A stretch of 64,000 nucleotides of DNA from Strongylocentrotus purpuratus (taxonomy: Eukaryota > Echinodermata > Echinoidea > Camarodonta > Strongylocentrotidae), in the NCBI RefSeq assembly GCF_000002235.5, contig NW_022145553.1:433501-497500 (forward strand). The letters run 5' to 3'. This document shows, piece after piece, positions 1 to 11,800 of the stretch (positions are counted from its first letter, which is position 1; each line of letters begins with the position of its first letter). A program made the translations under genes and the position numbers. Under the pieces are notes generated by a model that saw nothing but the letters and a program-made list of their open reading frames with translations, was not told the origin of the DNA and did no database searches.

Positions 1-2
1 TT

Positions 3-200
3 GATGACACCATTTGCCTATGTGGAGAGAAGCAGACTATGCATCATATTCTAGCCTGTCCACACCTACCAGACCCTTGCACCCAAGAAGATCTGCAAGC
101 ATTGACCCATGCGTGAGGCAATGCATTCAACATTGGAACAATCCAACTAAGAGTGAACGTTGTGGCGTAGTGACTCAAGAAGAAGATAGATGAACTTATG
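3..200 (+). pseudogene. LINE C-terminal remnant (zinc-knuckle region)
   Basis: The frame starting at base 3 reads a C-x-C-G-E-x(2)-T-x(2)-H-x-L-x(2)-C pattern, the knuckle found after the RT/RNase H region of many non-LTR retrotransposons. It is followed by a T-x-E-D-L segment. The frame breaks at a TGA near 114, and the neighbouring frame continues with an I-Q-H-W motif until a stop near 193. This is a decayed 3' end of a LINE whose body lies outside the window. It sits in an intron of the ANKZF1-like gene. The clade cannot be told from so little. Confidence 0.6.
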
Positions 201-506
201 CAATTTAGTGTAAAATGGGTTGAACTGAGCAGCCTTTAGTCGTACATGAGATGTAGAAAGAGGCGTGCTTTCCAGAAAATCCTAAATCATATAATTACAG
301 TGTAATGTTAAAGACTTATTTTTGGCAGTTCCTTGTCATATTAGTAGTTTGCATACTCTGGATTTGGTGGGATTACAAATCATTGTGTCATTAAATACCA
401 TTTCATTGCAAGGCTACCCCTTTACATGTACCTTTGAGATTTATTTCATGCTACTTGATTTTCGTAGCATGCCTTTGACTGTATCTCGTCATTGCTATTT
501 TTTCAG

Positions 507-2048
507 ATTCCAGTTCCGCTCACAGAAGAGCAAGAGAAAGAAAAGGCAGCCAAACAATCAGAAAGGAAGAGGAATGCAAGGAAAGCAAAGCGTTTGAAGG
601 AAAAGGTAACACTTCTATCCGTAGCCTTAGAGATTTCTCAGAGTTTTTTTCACTTTTCCTTGATGTGTTTTCTCAACTGCTGCACTTTTTTACACAGTGC
701 AGAACAGAGGTGTTTCTTCAATCAATATTGAATTTATTCTATTTGATTTTACAGTGTTAATCAATTTAAGGTTTAATTTTTTATATGAATTTTTATAAGA
801 ATAGAAATGGGTTATTATGCAAAGCCATTGTGTTACACAGAGCCCATCCTTCAATTGTTGGGTGTTGTTTTTGTGCAAAAAAGGATGTGTGGTAAAGAAG
901 CAACCGTGCACAGAGGTAAAGAAAGCAATCAAAGTGTTAATGTGTTTTCTTACTGACTGACAGGAGCAAAAGGAAGTTAAAGAAGCTGAGAGGAAAGAGA
1001 ACGAGAAGAAGGAATGGTATGCAAACCTGAGTGAAAGAGAGAAGAGAGCTCTGGCCGCTGAGAAGAGATTCGCTCAACAAGTAACTCCAACATCTGACAT
1101 GCAGTGAGTATAGAAGCAGCTGAATCTAAGATCTAAATGTAGAAAGCTTTAACCACTGGGCCCCATTGCATAAAACTTACCATTGATGGTAACTTTGCCA
1201 TTGATGGAAACTACTATGGTAACAGGGCTCAACAGCCAATCAAAATCAAGGTTTATATGGTTTCCATTGATGGCAAAGTTACCATCAATGGTAAGTTTTG
1301 TGCAACTGGACCCTGATCCTGTGTCATAAAACTGAATGTGTACTCTGTACAGTCAAAATTCATTTTAAGAATTAAACTTTAGAAATCAAGGAGTGTACAT
1401 AATTACACTAAAACTTGCTACATCAGAGCTCATGAGTGGTAGAATGTGAAGAATTGGGCCTGGAAAGCTTGCTTCATTACCATTAGAGGATTTTACAAAT
1501 GTTTATTTACTTTATTATAATAATGTTTCACTTTAGTATACTGTACACAAAGAATACTGCATTTTCGCTAGAATAGTGAGTGGATAGATGTTCCATAGGG
1601 TAGCTTAGCTAATAATGTAGTGGCATGAAAAAGATGCGTCTGAAACTCTAAGGCGTAATAGGTGGTGATGTTTATTAATTAAAATTTCCTTTTTGACACA
1701 TCTAAACAAAATTTTAATTAACATTAAGCCTAATCGAGATAGGACATGTATTTTAATACCATTTCAATATCCTAATGATCTGGTTCTACGCAAATTTTAA
1801 AAAAATCATGATTTTCAACAATAATGCATTGTATGTACTGGAAACGTCTTTTCGTTCTACTCCATTTCGCTAAGCTACCTAATAAAAAGAGTGATAATTG
1901 GAAAGATAATCCATTTGTGATTAAATTGTGACACAGGAGGTGCTGGACTTGTGGCTCTTCACTTGCTGGGAAGGCTCCCTTTTCTTACATGGATTTCAAG
2001 TTCTGCTCGATGCCTTGCCTGAAGAAACACAAGCAACAGCCAAAGTAA
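507..2048 (+). CDS. ANKZF1: ANKZF1/Vms1-like protein, C-terminal part (three exons)
   Basis: The exons are 507-605, 964-1103 and 1937-2048 (stop TAA 2046-2048), with AG acceptors, GT donors and consistent phases (0, 0, 2). The first two encode a highly charged K/E/R-rich helix carrying the L-S-E-R-E-K-R-A-L-A-A-E-K-R-F-A-Q-Q segment. The last encodes R-C-W-T-C-G-S-S-L-A-G-K-A-P-F, then Y-M-D-F-K-F-C-S-x-x-C-L, ending K-K-H-K-Q-Q-P-K. This C-W-x-C-G...F-C-S-x(2)-C tail matches the extreme C-terminus of animal ANKZF1. ANKZF1/Vms1 is known to act in ribosome-associated quality control, releasing stalled nascent chains from 60S subunits. The VLRF1 catalytic domain, C2H2 finger and ankyrin repeats would lie left of the window. 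The gene is partial only because of the window edge. Confidence 0.85.
1158..1314. mobile_element. Foldback MITE of about 155 bp
   Basis: Two arms of about 60 bp form an inverted repeat. The left arm runs from GGGCCCCATTGCATAAAAC through TTACCATTGATGGTAACTT. The right arm mirrors it and ends in TTTTGTGCAACTGGACCC. The arms differ by a few substitutions and enclose about 40 bp. The structure is a small non-autonomous inverted-repeat element in an ANKZF1-like intron. No convincing target duplication is visible, so the superfamily is left open. Confidence 0.7.
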
Positions 2049-3410
2049 CAAAACCACCAATTCAAGAAATGATGCTGATAGTAATATGTCTTTGACTCCA
2101 ACTGTTCATCACATGGAATATTGTTTGCAACGGGTTGCTGTTTTAGGTGACATGGCTACAACATGTTGAATAAATTTGTCAGGGACTGAATATTCAGAAT
2201 GTATCATTAATGTACATTAATATGTGCATTAATTTATTCATCCTATTTCAATCATGAGTTTAAATTATTAGAAACTGTATTCTAGTCTTATTTAGGAAAT
2301 AGTTAAACCATTTGTGTGCTTTCACTTAATTTTAGAAATTAATGTAGCCAGTAAAAAAGCCATTTCAGGATATTTTGTACTTTTCCTCCTTTTTTGCTCA
2401 AAGACTAATATGGTACATTTCATTTTATGCACCTCATTGAATGGTGCCTTCCATGGTGATCGTAGAAACATGAATCTCTTTATTTTTTTAGAGTACTTTA
2501 TCACTCTGGCAGTAATTGTAAGTATGGATACAGTATCACCTTGTCCACATTTGTATTCAAGTGCCCTCAGCTAAGATAAATTATTTGATATTTATATATA
2601 ATTCATAATAATTTGCTCTCCACCTGTTTACAAATATTTCATCAAATATGTCATTGAGTTTAAAATGATGTAAACATGACATTCAGTTGTCTTGAATCGG
2701 TAAACTGGTATTTGTCCATACAACATAAAAATAGATATTATTCATTTTTATATAGAATGTAGTTTAGTTTTGAAGCCACATAGATATCATTTAGTTCATA
2801 AACTGGAGGCAAATAATTGATTTGGCTACAGATTAGAAGTGGTTTTAATATTTTGCTAAATCTAATTATATGAACTGATAAAAGTGCTTGAAAGAAATAG
2901 TGTTTTATGATATTGTATTGTTACATGTATGTAAGAATATTTTGTGGTATGTTGAATCTAAAAATCTTCTGAAATAAGAAAATTATTGATTATTTAATTG
3001 CTTACCCCTGATTTCATTAAAAATTAGTGTATTACATAATAATAATAATAGTTGATTCTTGTATAGCGCTCATGTCTGTCAGACTTGACACTCCTGGCGC
3101 TCCCGATTATTATCTGGCTTTAGCATGGCTGCCATTACAGCACTCTTGCATTTCAAGGAATTAATTCCTGCCAGGAATACAATATATAACTGTCATGACA
3201 GCAAGGAATGAATAATGTGAATTTAAAATATCAGTTAGCTTCTGCATTAGTTAGGCATTCTATAGTTCCATCTGCTTCTAAAATATAGACCTATTTGTAT
3301 GTGACACTGTAAAGTTCAGAATGAGTCTGTATTGAGAAGTGAAGCAGTAAACAACAATGAAGAATTGTAAAGATGCAATGCCTTTACATTTGTATTTGAT
3401 GCAATAAAAT
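2049..3410 (+). other. Probable 3' UTR of the ANKZF1-like gene
   Basis: AT-rich DNA directly follows the ANKZF1-like stop codon. Candidate poly(A) signals AATAAA are seen near 2168 and at about 3403-3408. The second is followed within about 30 bases by a T-rich stretch, as expected downstream of a cleavage site. Which one is used is not determined. A SINE fragment (3035-3185, - orientation) lies inside. Confidence 0.45.
3035..3185 (-). mobile_element. SINE fragment, 3' part
   Basis: The segment shares a recognisable order of words with 42663-42955: a short (AAT)n run, TATAGCGCT, the GGCTTTAGC / GCTGCCATT block, CATTTCAA(A/G)GAATTAA and TCCTGCCAGG. The (AAT)n end is at the low coordinate, so the sense strand is - and reads into an (ATT)n tail. 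The tRNA-like head is missing here, leaving a 5'-truncated, diverged copy. Confidence 0.6.
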
Positions 3411-4420
3411 GATTTTAAAAATATGATATTGATAACCTTTGTCTTTTTTTAATCATATCATGTACATGGGGGAAGTGAGGATGAAGTTTCCAGGTTACAA
3501 CCAATTAATATAAAAGCATGTTTGGAAAACAAGCATGTTACAAACTAGACAGAAAAACCCATCTGGTTGGAGCAGTTTTTTAAACATTTTCTTACTCTTC
3601 ACCATCATATTGGGTGAAGCCAGATATTTAGTCTCGGCAGCACATAGGCCATATCCTCCAGCAAAACATAAGTATTAGTTACAAATGTACCAACAATATT
3701 TGTATTTCTAGTATTTGTATTATTTTGTATGTTTCTTTTTTTAAAGAAAGGGGCACATAATTGTGATAAGAGCCACCTTAACCTAGTTTTACCATAGCTC
3801 TAATATTTAGTCATGCCCTAAAGCTGTATTATTATATGTATTATTTGTATCATTTTGTCTACTTTTTTCTGTCTCTTTATTTAAAAAAGAGCACATAATC
3901 ATCTTAGTGATTTTAGCATTTTTAAATGTTGATGCACGCGTGGACACTAATTATACCTGGATATATGGACCCTTGACCTGAAGTTTAATTTATTTAAATT
4001 TGTATACACTGAGAGAGAGAGGTTATCTTTTCCTGGCCAAGGGATGATGGTGAAATGTTGATGTTGATTGAATGATACAGGGTTTTAAAACAAATCTGAC
4101 CACAAAAAACTTACAGAAAGAAAGAATAATAAATAGATGAATACAAAAGAAATAAAGAATAAAGAAATCGAGAGGTGATCTGCAGATCTGCTGCAGGTCA
4201 CTTAACAGTTTAGCCTTTGAACAAACCAAACATATTTGTAAGATAATGTGCAACAACATAATTTATACAGCAGCAGCTAACTACGTAAAATTCATTACCG
4301 ATAACCAATATCGATAGTGTGTGCTGAAAAAAAAATCAGTGGCATTTTTTTTAATTTCGATTTCTATCCTGTAATAAGACTAAGACTAGACCTAAGTAAA
4401 ATAATACTTTTCAGACTCCT
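3411..4420. other. Intergenic stretch, no gene seen
   Basis: AT-rich sequence with no splice-compatible conserved coding signal on either strand. It separates the putative ANKZF1-like poly(A) site from the GC-richer first exon of the ankyrin gene. The open frame on - at 4023-4259 is low-complexity and hydrophobic and is not supported as a gene. Confidence 0.5.
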
Positions 4421-4439
4421 AGGCAGAAATCGAGGAGTC

Positions 4440-4743
4440 GCGGAAGAAAACATTGGATAGTTGTCAACTGAGTCGGTTTAATAGTGACGAGTTGCATTTT
4501 CTTGATTTCTCGATCCAGACCAGGCAGAGGCCGGGAGAACCTGCACAAGGCTGCAGCGCATACCCGGTACCGTAGGCCTAACGTAGGACTAGACAGATCA
4601 AAGGCAAATTCCCGACGGGTCCGGGCCGGTCGGGGCTCTCAGGCAGATCATAATCTCACGCGGTCTAGGCCTACTACTAGGCTATACCATCATCCACCTT
4701 GACTTGGACTTCTCAAGCATCAACTATTTCTATTCTAGAAAAG
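4440..4743 (+). other. Probable 5' UTR exon of the ankyrin gene
   Basis: GC-richer sequence ends in a good donor (AAAG|GTAAGTT; last exon base 4743). In the frame that would join phase 0 to the next exon at 5810 there is a TAG at 4678-4680 and no ATG after it. The exon is therefore non-coding for the ankyrin protein, and translation should start at 5834. The transcription start was not identified; the left limit is approximate. Confidence 0.45.
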
Positions 4744-5163
4744 GTAAGTTAGGTTTCCTATCAAAATTTTACTTTGTAGATCTCTAAGTTAAAACTATTT
4801 AATTTTTTTTAGCACTGTCTACCGATTGAATTTAGGAGGACCTGAGCTGCTAATATATTTATAAATATAATTAATTGATGATAATGATATTGATAATGAT
4901 GATAAATCAGGGCTGTCAACCCTCCCGCATTTGGAGGGAGTCTCACGCCACCATGCCCTTCGACCCGCTCTCCCGCTTCGATCTAGAATCTCTCGGTTTA
5001 TAAAAACACCTTCGGCCAAACATCATAGTCTATGGTAGATCTAGATCTAACCACGATTTTACCTTTTTTTGTTGCCCAAGCCAAGGCCTTTGGGGGTGGG
5101 GGTGTGGTGAGCACTTAAAAATATAATCGTTTTAGATCTAATTGTTTTTATTTGACTCTATCT

Positions 5164-5191
<28 letters not shown>
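5164..5191. repeat. Poly-C tract
   Basis: An almost uninterrupted run of about 28 C in ankyrin-gene intron 1. Similar long C or G runs occur at about 24211, 39704, 41046, 52674 and 54975, so homopolymeric C/G is a genome habit here. Lengths of such runs are often unreliable in assemblies. Confidence 0.85.
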
Positions 5192-5194
<3 letters not shown>

Positions 5195-5833
5195 GAGCAA
5201 AAAAATATGTTTGCATAACGATCCCCCTCGAAGCAATTCTCCAAAGTTCACAGCTCTGGATAAATTGATTAGTAAGTGAAAGTCAGTGATTGATACATCC
5301 CATGTAAGTACTGAGCTGAGTGAGTGGGTACGGGTTGATCATCATCATTTTCTTGCCTTTCTTTCAACCTTTCAACTTTGCTATTACTGCTACTACTACT
5401 AGTGCTACAGATTAGTAACACATCAATTGCTCTAGATTGTCCAAGACTAGAGATATTTTTTCATCTGCGACATACATAGATGATAGAGCGTCAAGGCATG
5501 CATATGGTTCTATTGCGATTGCAGTGCTAGTTGACTATTTGTACTTAGATCTTAGTCTTAGATCTAACAGATTCTGTTAGATTTTCTTCCAAGACAGTGT
5601 GCAACTTCAATAAAGCCAAAGGAAGTCAAGTGTAGTTGTTAAATTCACACTGAGTTTAGGTTCTACTCTTAACGTTCATTTGAGTTACTAATACAAAACA
5701 AATGTAACATTAGATCCTCTAGGCTCTACCAATTTAGACTCGACTATATTGCTATAAGGAAAACAATTTGTATATTTCTAATTTGTTCTCTATCCAACAC
5801 TGTATACAGGATCTTCAAGCTCAGTTACAGTTC

Positions 5834-8800
5834 ATGTCAGCAGATATGGAAGAAAATTTAGAAAAGGTTTTGGAACGGCTGTCAGAATTCATCCATAATA
5901 CCACCCATTATATTCAGCCAACTTACGATGCAGCCATACTGGAAGTGAACCAATATCTTTCCTCATTTGACTGGGAGAAACTAAAAGAAGAATGGATGGA
6001 TCTTGGCAAGCAAGGCATTCAACTTACACTTGCCGCAGCTGATGGTAGGTTTTTATACATTCTAAGTTTAAAAGTATAAGCTGAGGAGAACAGACCCATT
6101 TACATGTTATTCCTTTCTTCATAACTATGTACTATATGAAAATTAATTTACATATAAATACAAATCAATAACGTCATAGGACTGAGGTTGATAAGCCATG
6201 TAATGTATCCCCTGTATATTTAACCCATAGACCAGCAAATTCCCTCATCATGGGCTTGATAAAGGAACCACGTGTTCATTAGGCAATGGGCTAACTTTAC
6301 TTTGTATGAAGGCTTTCATTGCATGTAGATTATAATTTATACTCTATCTAGAGGTTATTAATTTGGAATTAAAGTGCATTTGTGTGATCCTAGTGAAGGC
6401 AAAGTGACATCTACAGTAGATGATGAAGTGGTGCAAATTCTTGTTAAGCTACATGTAATAATACCATCATCTTGGTGTTGGCGGTAGCGATTCTGTTCTT
6501 ATTCCTGATCACATTCCCAAGCATCTACAATGATTGTATTTGATGTCAGTTTTATAGATGTAAATAGATGGCAGAAATATCATTTTTAGCTAACATTTAC
6601 AGTATTTCAATATCTGGCCGGTTTGTTGAAGATCTAACAAACTGCTACCGTAGTGCCGTAGACGAGTACAGCCAGCGACGTGCATGGGTGGGAGGACTGC
6701 AGATATGTTCACTACATTCAACAGTTGCTTCCCCTACTGACAACACGCCTTGCCAGCGCGTCAGTATACGGCAAAAAACCCTCATGACAATTATGGAAAG
6801 ACAACTTAAAGGAGGCCGTAAAGCCCATGGCCGTAACGGGCGCAACACTCAGAGTTGCAAATTGACCAGTAAACGCATCGAAGAGGATTCTTTTGATGAA
6901 GTTTTGCAGTCAAAGCCAAATGGAAGCTGTCAGATGGAGGGATGCAATAAAACTGGCCAAAAATCTGAACTAAATATTTGTACATACAATGTTAAAACCT
7001 TGAGAACCGAGGAAAGTTTAGAAAGTTTGTTGGATGAACTAGAGGGATTCAAATGGGACGTCATCGGGCTCGCTGAAACGAAGAGACGAGGAGAAGGATT
7101 GACAGAACTGAAAGGAGGCACATGGCTCTACAACAGGGGAAAAACAGAGGATGACAAAAATACAAAAGGAATTGGATTTTTAATCCACAACAAATTTAAG
7201 GACTATGTGAAAGAAGTTAAAAGCTATTCAAACAGGGTAGCAGCCATGAAAATACAATTGACGGGAAAGGATGAAATGTGCATCATACAAGTTTATGCAC
7301 CCACAAGTGATTATGATGATATAACAGTGGAGGAATTCTATGAAGATATCAATAAGGCCATTACAGACAATTCGGGTACCTACACAGTACTTATGGGTGA
7401 CTTCAACGCGAAAATCGGACAACGTGAAAAAGGGGAAGAAAATATCATGGGATCATTCAGCTACGGAGAAAGAAACAGGAGAGGTGAAAGGATGATAGAA
7501 TTTGCAATGGAACATAAACTTAAAGTGACCAATACATACTTTAAGAAACACAAGAGTCGTTACTGGACCTGGGAGAGTCCAAATGGAGTTACTAAAAACC
7601 AGATAGATTTCATACTTAGTAACCAGCGAGGGATAATCAAGAACTGCGAAGTCATCACCAATGTAGATATTGCAAGTGATCATAGAATGGTAAGAGTCAA
7701 TATAAGCATCAACAAGAAACTAGCTAGGCTTAGATTCATTCAAAATGAGAGGAAAACACGGATTAACATAGTGAAGCTGAAGGGAAAGAAAGAAGAATTC
7801 CAACTAAAGCTTCACAACCGCTTTGATGGATTAGAGTTAGAGGATATGGACATTGATGAGCGATGCGATATGATGACATCAGCAATGCTAGAAGAAGCCA
7901 AATCTGTAGCCCCAACTGAGAAAAGAAAGATAGTAAGATCGGAAGAAGACAAAGAAATAGAGGAACTAGATCAAAGAAGAAAGGAAATACGACTGAAAGA
8001 ATCCAAGACAACAACAGAAAAAGTGGAGTATGCAGAAATAGTCAAATTGGTGAAAAAGAAACGACGTCAAAGAAACAGACGAAAAACTTCTAAACTCATT
8101 TTGGAAACTCTAGAAAGCGGAAGGGGACCAAAAACAATACAAAAGATGGCAAGCAAAAAGTCCAGAATGAGCAAACTGAAGAAAAAAGATGGAAATATAA
8201 CTTCTGACAGATCGGAACTGCTAGAAATATGCGCCGATTTCTACCAGGAACTTTATGGTTCAACGAAAAAACAACCGAAGGATCATATAGATATCTCATC
8301 CAGAAAATCAGACATACCGCCAATACTACAGAGAGAAGTTGAGGAAGCTGTAAACAGTATGAAGGACAACAAGGCACCGGGAAATGACGAAATAACAAGT
8401 GATATCATCAAACAAGGAGGGGAGGAGACAATCACACAGTTACTGAAACTATTCAACCAGATATTGGAAAAGCAACAGATTCCAACCACTTGGAAAGAGG
8501 CAAAAATAATTCTTTTATACAAGAAAGGTGACAAAGCTGATGTCAAAAACTATCGCCCTATCAGCCTTCTATCTCATCTGTACAAGATCTTCACCAAAGT
8601 AATCCAAAATAGAATCAAAGATAGATTGGACTCAAATCAACCCAGAGAACAAGCAGGGTTTAGAGCTGGATTCTCAACAACAGACCACCTACAAGCTATA
8701 AATCAACTAATTGAGAAGGCAAATGAGTACCAACTTCAACTTTGCCTCGGATTCGTAGACTACCAGAAGGCGTTTGATTCCATCGAACACACAGACATGT

Positions 8801-11800
8801 TTGATGCCCTACGAAAGATTAACATTGAAGAAGGGTATGTGCGCATCCTGGAAGATATTTACACCAACGCAGTAGCCAGAATTCACATTGATAATGATGT
8901 ATCAAAGGAGGTCAAGATCCAGAGGGGAGTCCGACAGGGAGACACATTATCTCCAAAGATATTCACAGCCACTATAGAGGAAGTATTTAAAAAGTCGCAT
9001 TTAAATGGAGGAATAAACATTGATGGGGAAACGCTTACTGATCTAAGATTTGCTGATGATGTGGCCTTGATCTCAACATCAACCAAAGACTTGGAAGACC
9101 AGCTGACAGGTCTCAACAGGGAGAGCAAACGTATTGGCCTAACTATGCACAAAGAGAAAACTAAATATATGACTAATTATGACACAGATGAAAACATCGA
9201 GATAGAAGGTCGAACGTTAGAGAGAGTGAGCAGTTACAAGTATCTGGGACAAACTTTGAAAATGGAGGACACCACAAAAGAAGAAGTTATGATGAGAGTA
9301 AAAGCAGGATGGATGAACTTTGGAAGATACAAAGACATGTTGACCGATAAAAACATACCCATGTCACTAAGAAGAAGAATGTTCAACCAATGCATTCTAA
9401 CAACTATGACATATGGATCAGAAACATGGTCATTGACAAAGGATCTAGAACAGAAGCTTGTGACTACTCAAAGAGCTATGGAGAGAAAGATGTCGCATTT
9501 ATCTCTGCGAGACAAAATCAACCACAAAGTCATACGCCAGAAAACAAAGGTTAAAGACATCGTGGAGAAAGTAAGAGAATCAAAGTGGAGATGGGCTGGG
9601 CATGTAGCAAGACTGCAGGACAATAGATGGACAAATCGTTTAACAGAATGGCAACCAAGGGTGGGAAAGAGAAGAAGAGGAAGGCAGAAGAGAAGATGGA
9701 GAGATGACCTAACATCATACATGGGAACGGCCGCTTGGACCAGGACAGCTAGAAACAGAAGAGAATGGAAATTTCATGAGGAGGGCTTTGTCCAACGTCT
9801 GGATGAACTATAGCCTGATAGATAGATAGATAGAATATCTTTGATAGATAGTGTTTTTAATACGATTGTCTCAACTTTTTAAATAGTGCCCCTGCCCTGA
9901 ACTTCCTGAAGTCAATCGTCTTATTTAGATGAACACTGTATGGGACAACATAAATGTTTGGTTGAAGTATTTCACTGATTTCCAATGTTTTTGTGCTGGT
10001 GTTCTTCTAGGCATACAGAAAGAACTTCCAAAACTACAGGATAAGGCCTCACAATGGATTCAAGAGACCATGAAGAAGGGAGAACAGCTGCCATGGAATA
10101 GCAGAACAGCATGGACAGTGTTCTTACTCACACTTACACTTCTTTGGATCATGTCTTCTCCAAGAAATAAGAACAGGCGCAAGGAGAAGAAGGAAGGAAA
10201 CATAAAAGTAGAAGGTAAGCTAAGTACCCTTGTGATTTCTCCCAGTGATAATGATAGTATACAAATTGATGTTCTCTTTTTTATCAGAATAATCTACATA
10301 TACATGTATAAAATATGACACACGTGTGTAGAATGTTAACTTTATACTTTACACTCAGCAAAAAATAACTGAAATCAAAGATGGAGTTCCATTTATCAGT
10401 GAATGCGACAATTTGTTCTTTTACATCAAAGTGATCTTTAGTAGATGATGACTTACTCACAGCCGCTTTATGACATAACTTTTTGATTTGATTGAGATTG
10501 TATAATGTTCATGGACACTTTACATGTTCCGGCATAAAAAGCTAACATGGGACTCGTCACTTGGCCCAAATATAGAAAATTACTGTTCACTATGTGAAGT
10601 TATCTTCATTAGATGATGACATACCCAAAATCGAAGTAAGGTACCTTCAGGTAGTTTAGCTACAAGTACCTCTGATCACTTTCCACAAGTTTCACAATTG
10701 TAATATACCAGAGGTGATCTGTACTATAGGCTTATTTCTCAAAGATATGTGGTAATGGTTGCAATTAGATTCCTATGCAAGGTTTAGGCTTAAGGTTAGG
10801 GTTAAGTGCAACAATTAATATTTGGTCCAAGGTTGAAGGAATATGATTAGTGTTAGAAATAGACAGTGGGTCATTTGTTACCAAAGTATGTTTTGAAGAA
10901 GTAACTGGATAGCTGTTTCCTTATCAGACATACCACAGCATTGTTTTAGTACTGTGAGAAAGAGAGTGCCTCTTTATTACATATACTAGCTGTGACCTAT
11001 AGATTGTTAATTCACCAATTACATTGAAATCTAAAACTGTAATCTTGATGAGGAAATAGATCACATGCTTAATAATTTTTACATCTTGTATTTAATAAAA
11101 AATACATGTAACAAAAGTACTTTCATATCTTCAGAAGATTGAAAACTAACATTGATCAAGATGTCTTTGTCAATGAATTGCATTAGTTACTAAATCTGTA
11201 AACATATTCTATGCTTTGCTTTACACTCAATCACCCATAATAAGTGAATCAATGAATATGAAGATCTGTATATTCAATTCAGCTTAATACACTGAAGATA
11301 GAGGGTCTGTTTACATCTTCATGAGATTGAAAAGAATTCACCTGATGTTTTCATTACAAATCTAAGACACCTAATTACCTTACACCTACTTAACACCATT
11401 AAAGTCACATTAGAGACAACCACATGTTACATCTCCAGCACTTATATATTGTGGTATTTTAAGTATGACAATTTTCAAAAGCAAGTTTTATGATGATTTG
11501 TCATTTCTGTATGTAAAAAAGGGATACATTACATCTTCAGAAGATTGGTAATAAGTGTTGGAATCAAGGTCCAGTTTATAAATGGGCCATCACTTGAGAC
11601 CAGCTGCTGACAATGATGGTCTTATGATCCATCAGAAAGGTTGTCAGAACGGAGGCATACAGAGAATGATGTGTTGGTCTCATGGGCCGACGTTCTTGTG
11701 AACCCTCACTTTAAGACTGCACCAAGAGAAAACATGTTAGTCTTGTGGGCTGATCCATATTGCATTGTAATTACACTAATCTATACACTCCTCTTTTCTT

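Noticed and set aside
4484-4702. 72-codon + frame in the first exon of the ankyrin gene
   Set aside because: It stops before the donor and is not in frame with the next exon; it is arginine-rich because of GC-rich UTR. A small upstream ORF cannot be excluded.
6645-9722. Antisense frames across the first LINE
   Set aside because: They are shadows of the long LINE frame on the opposite strand and carry no motifs.
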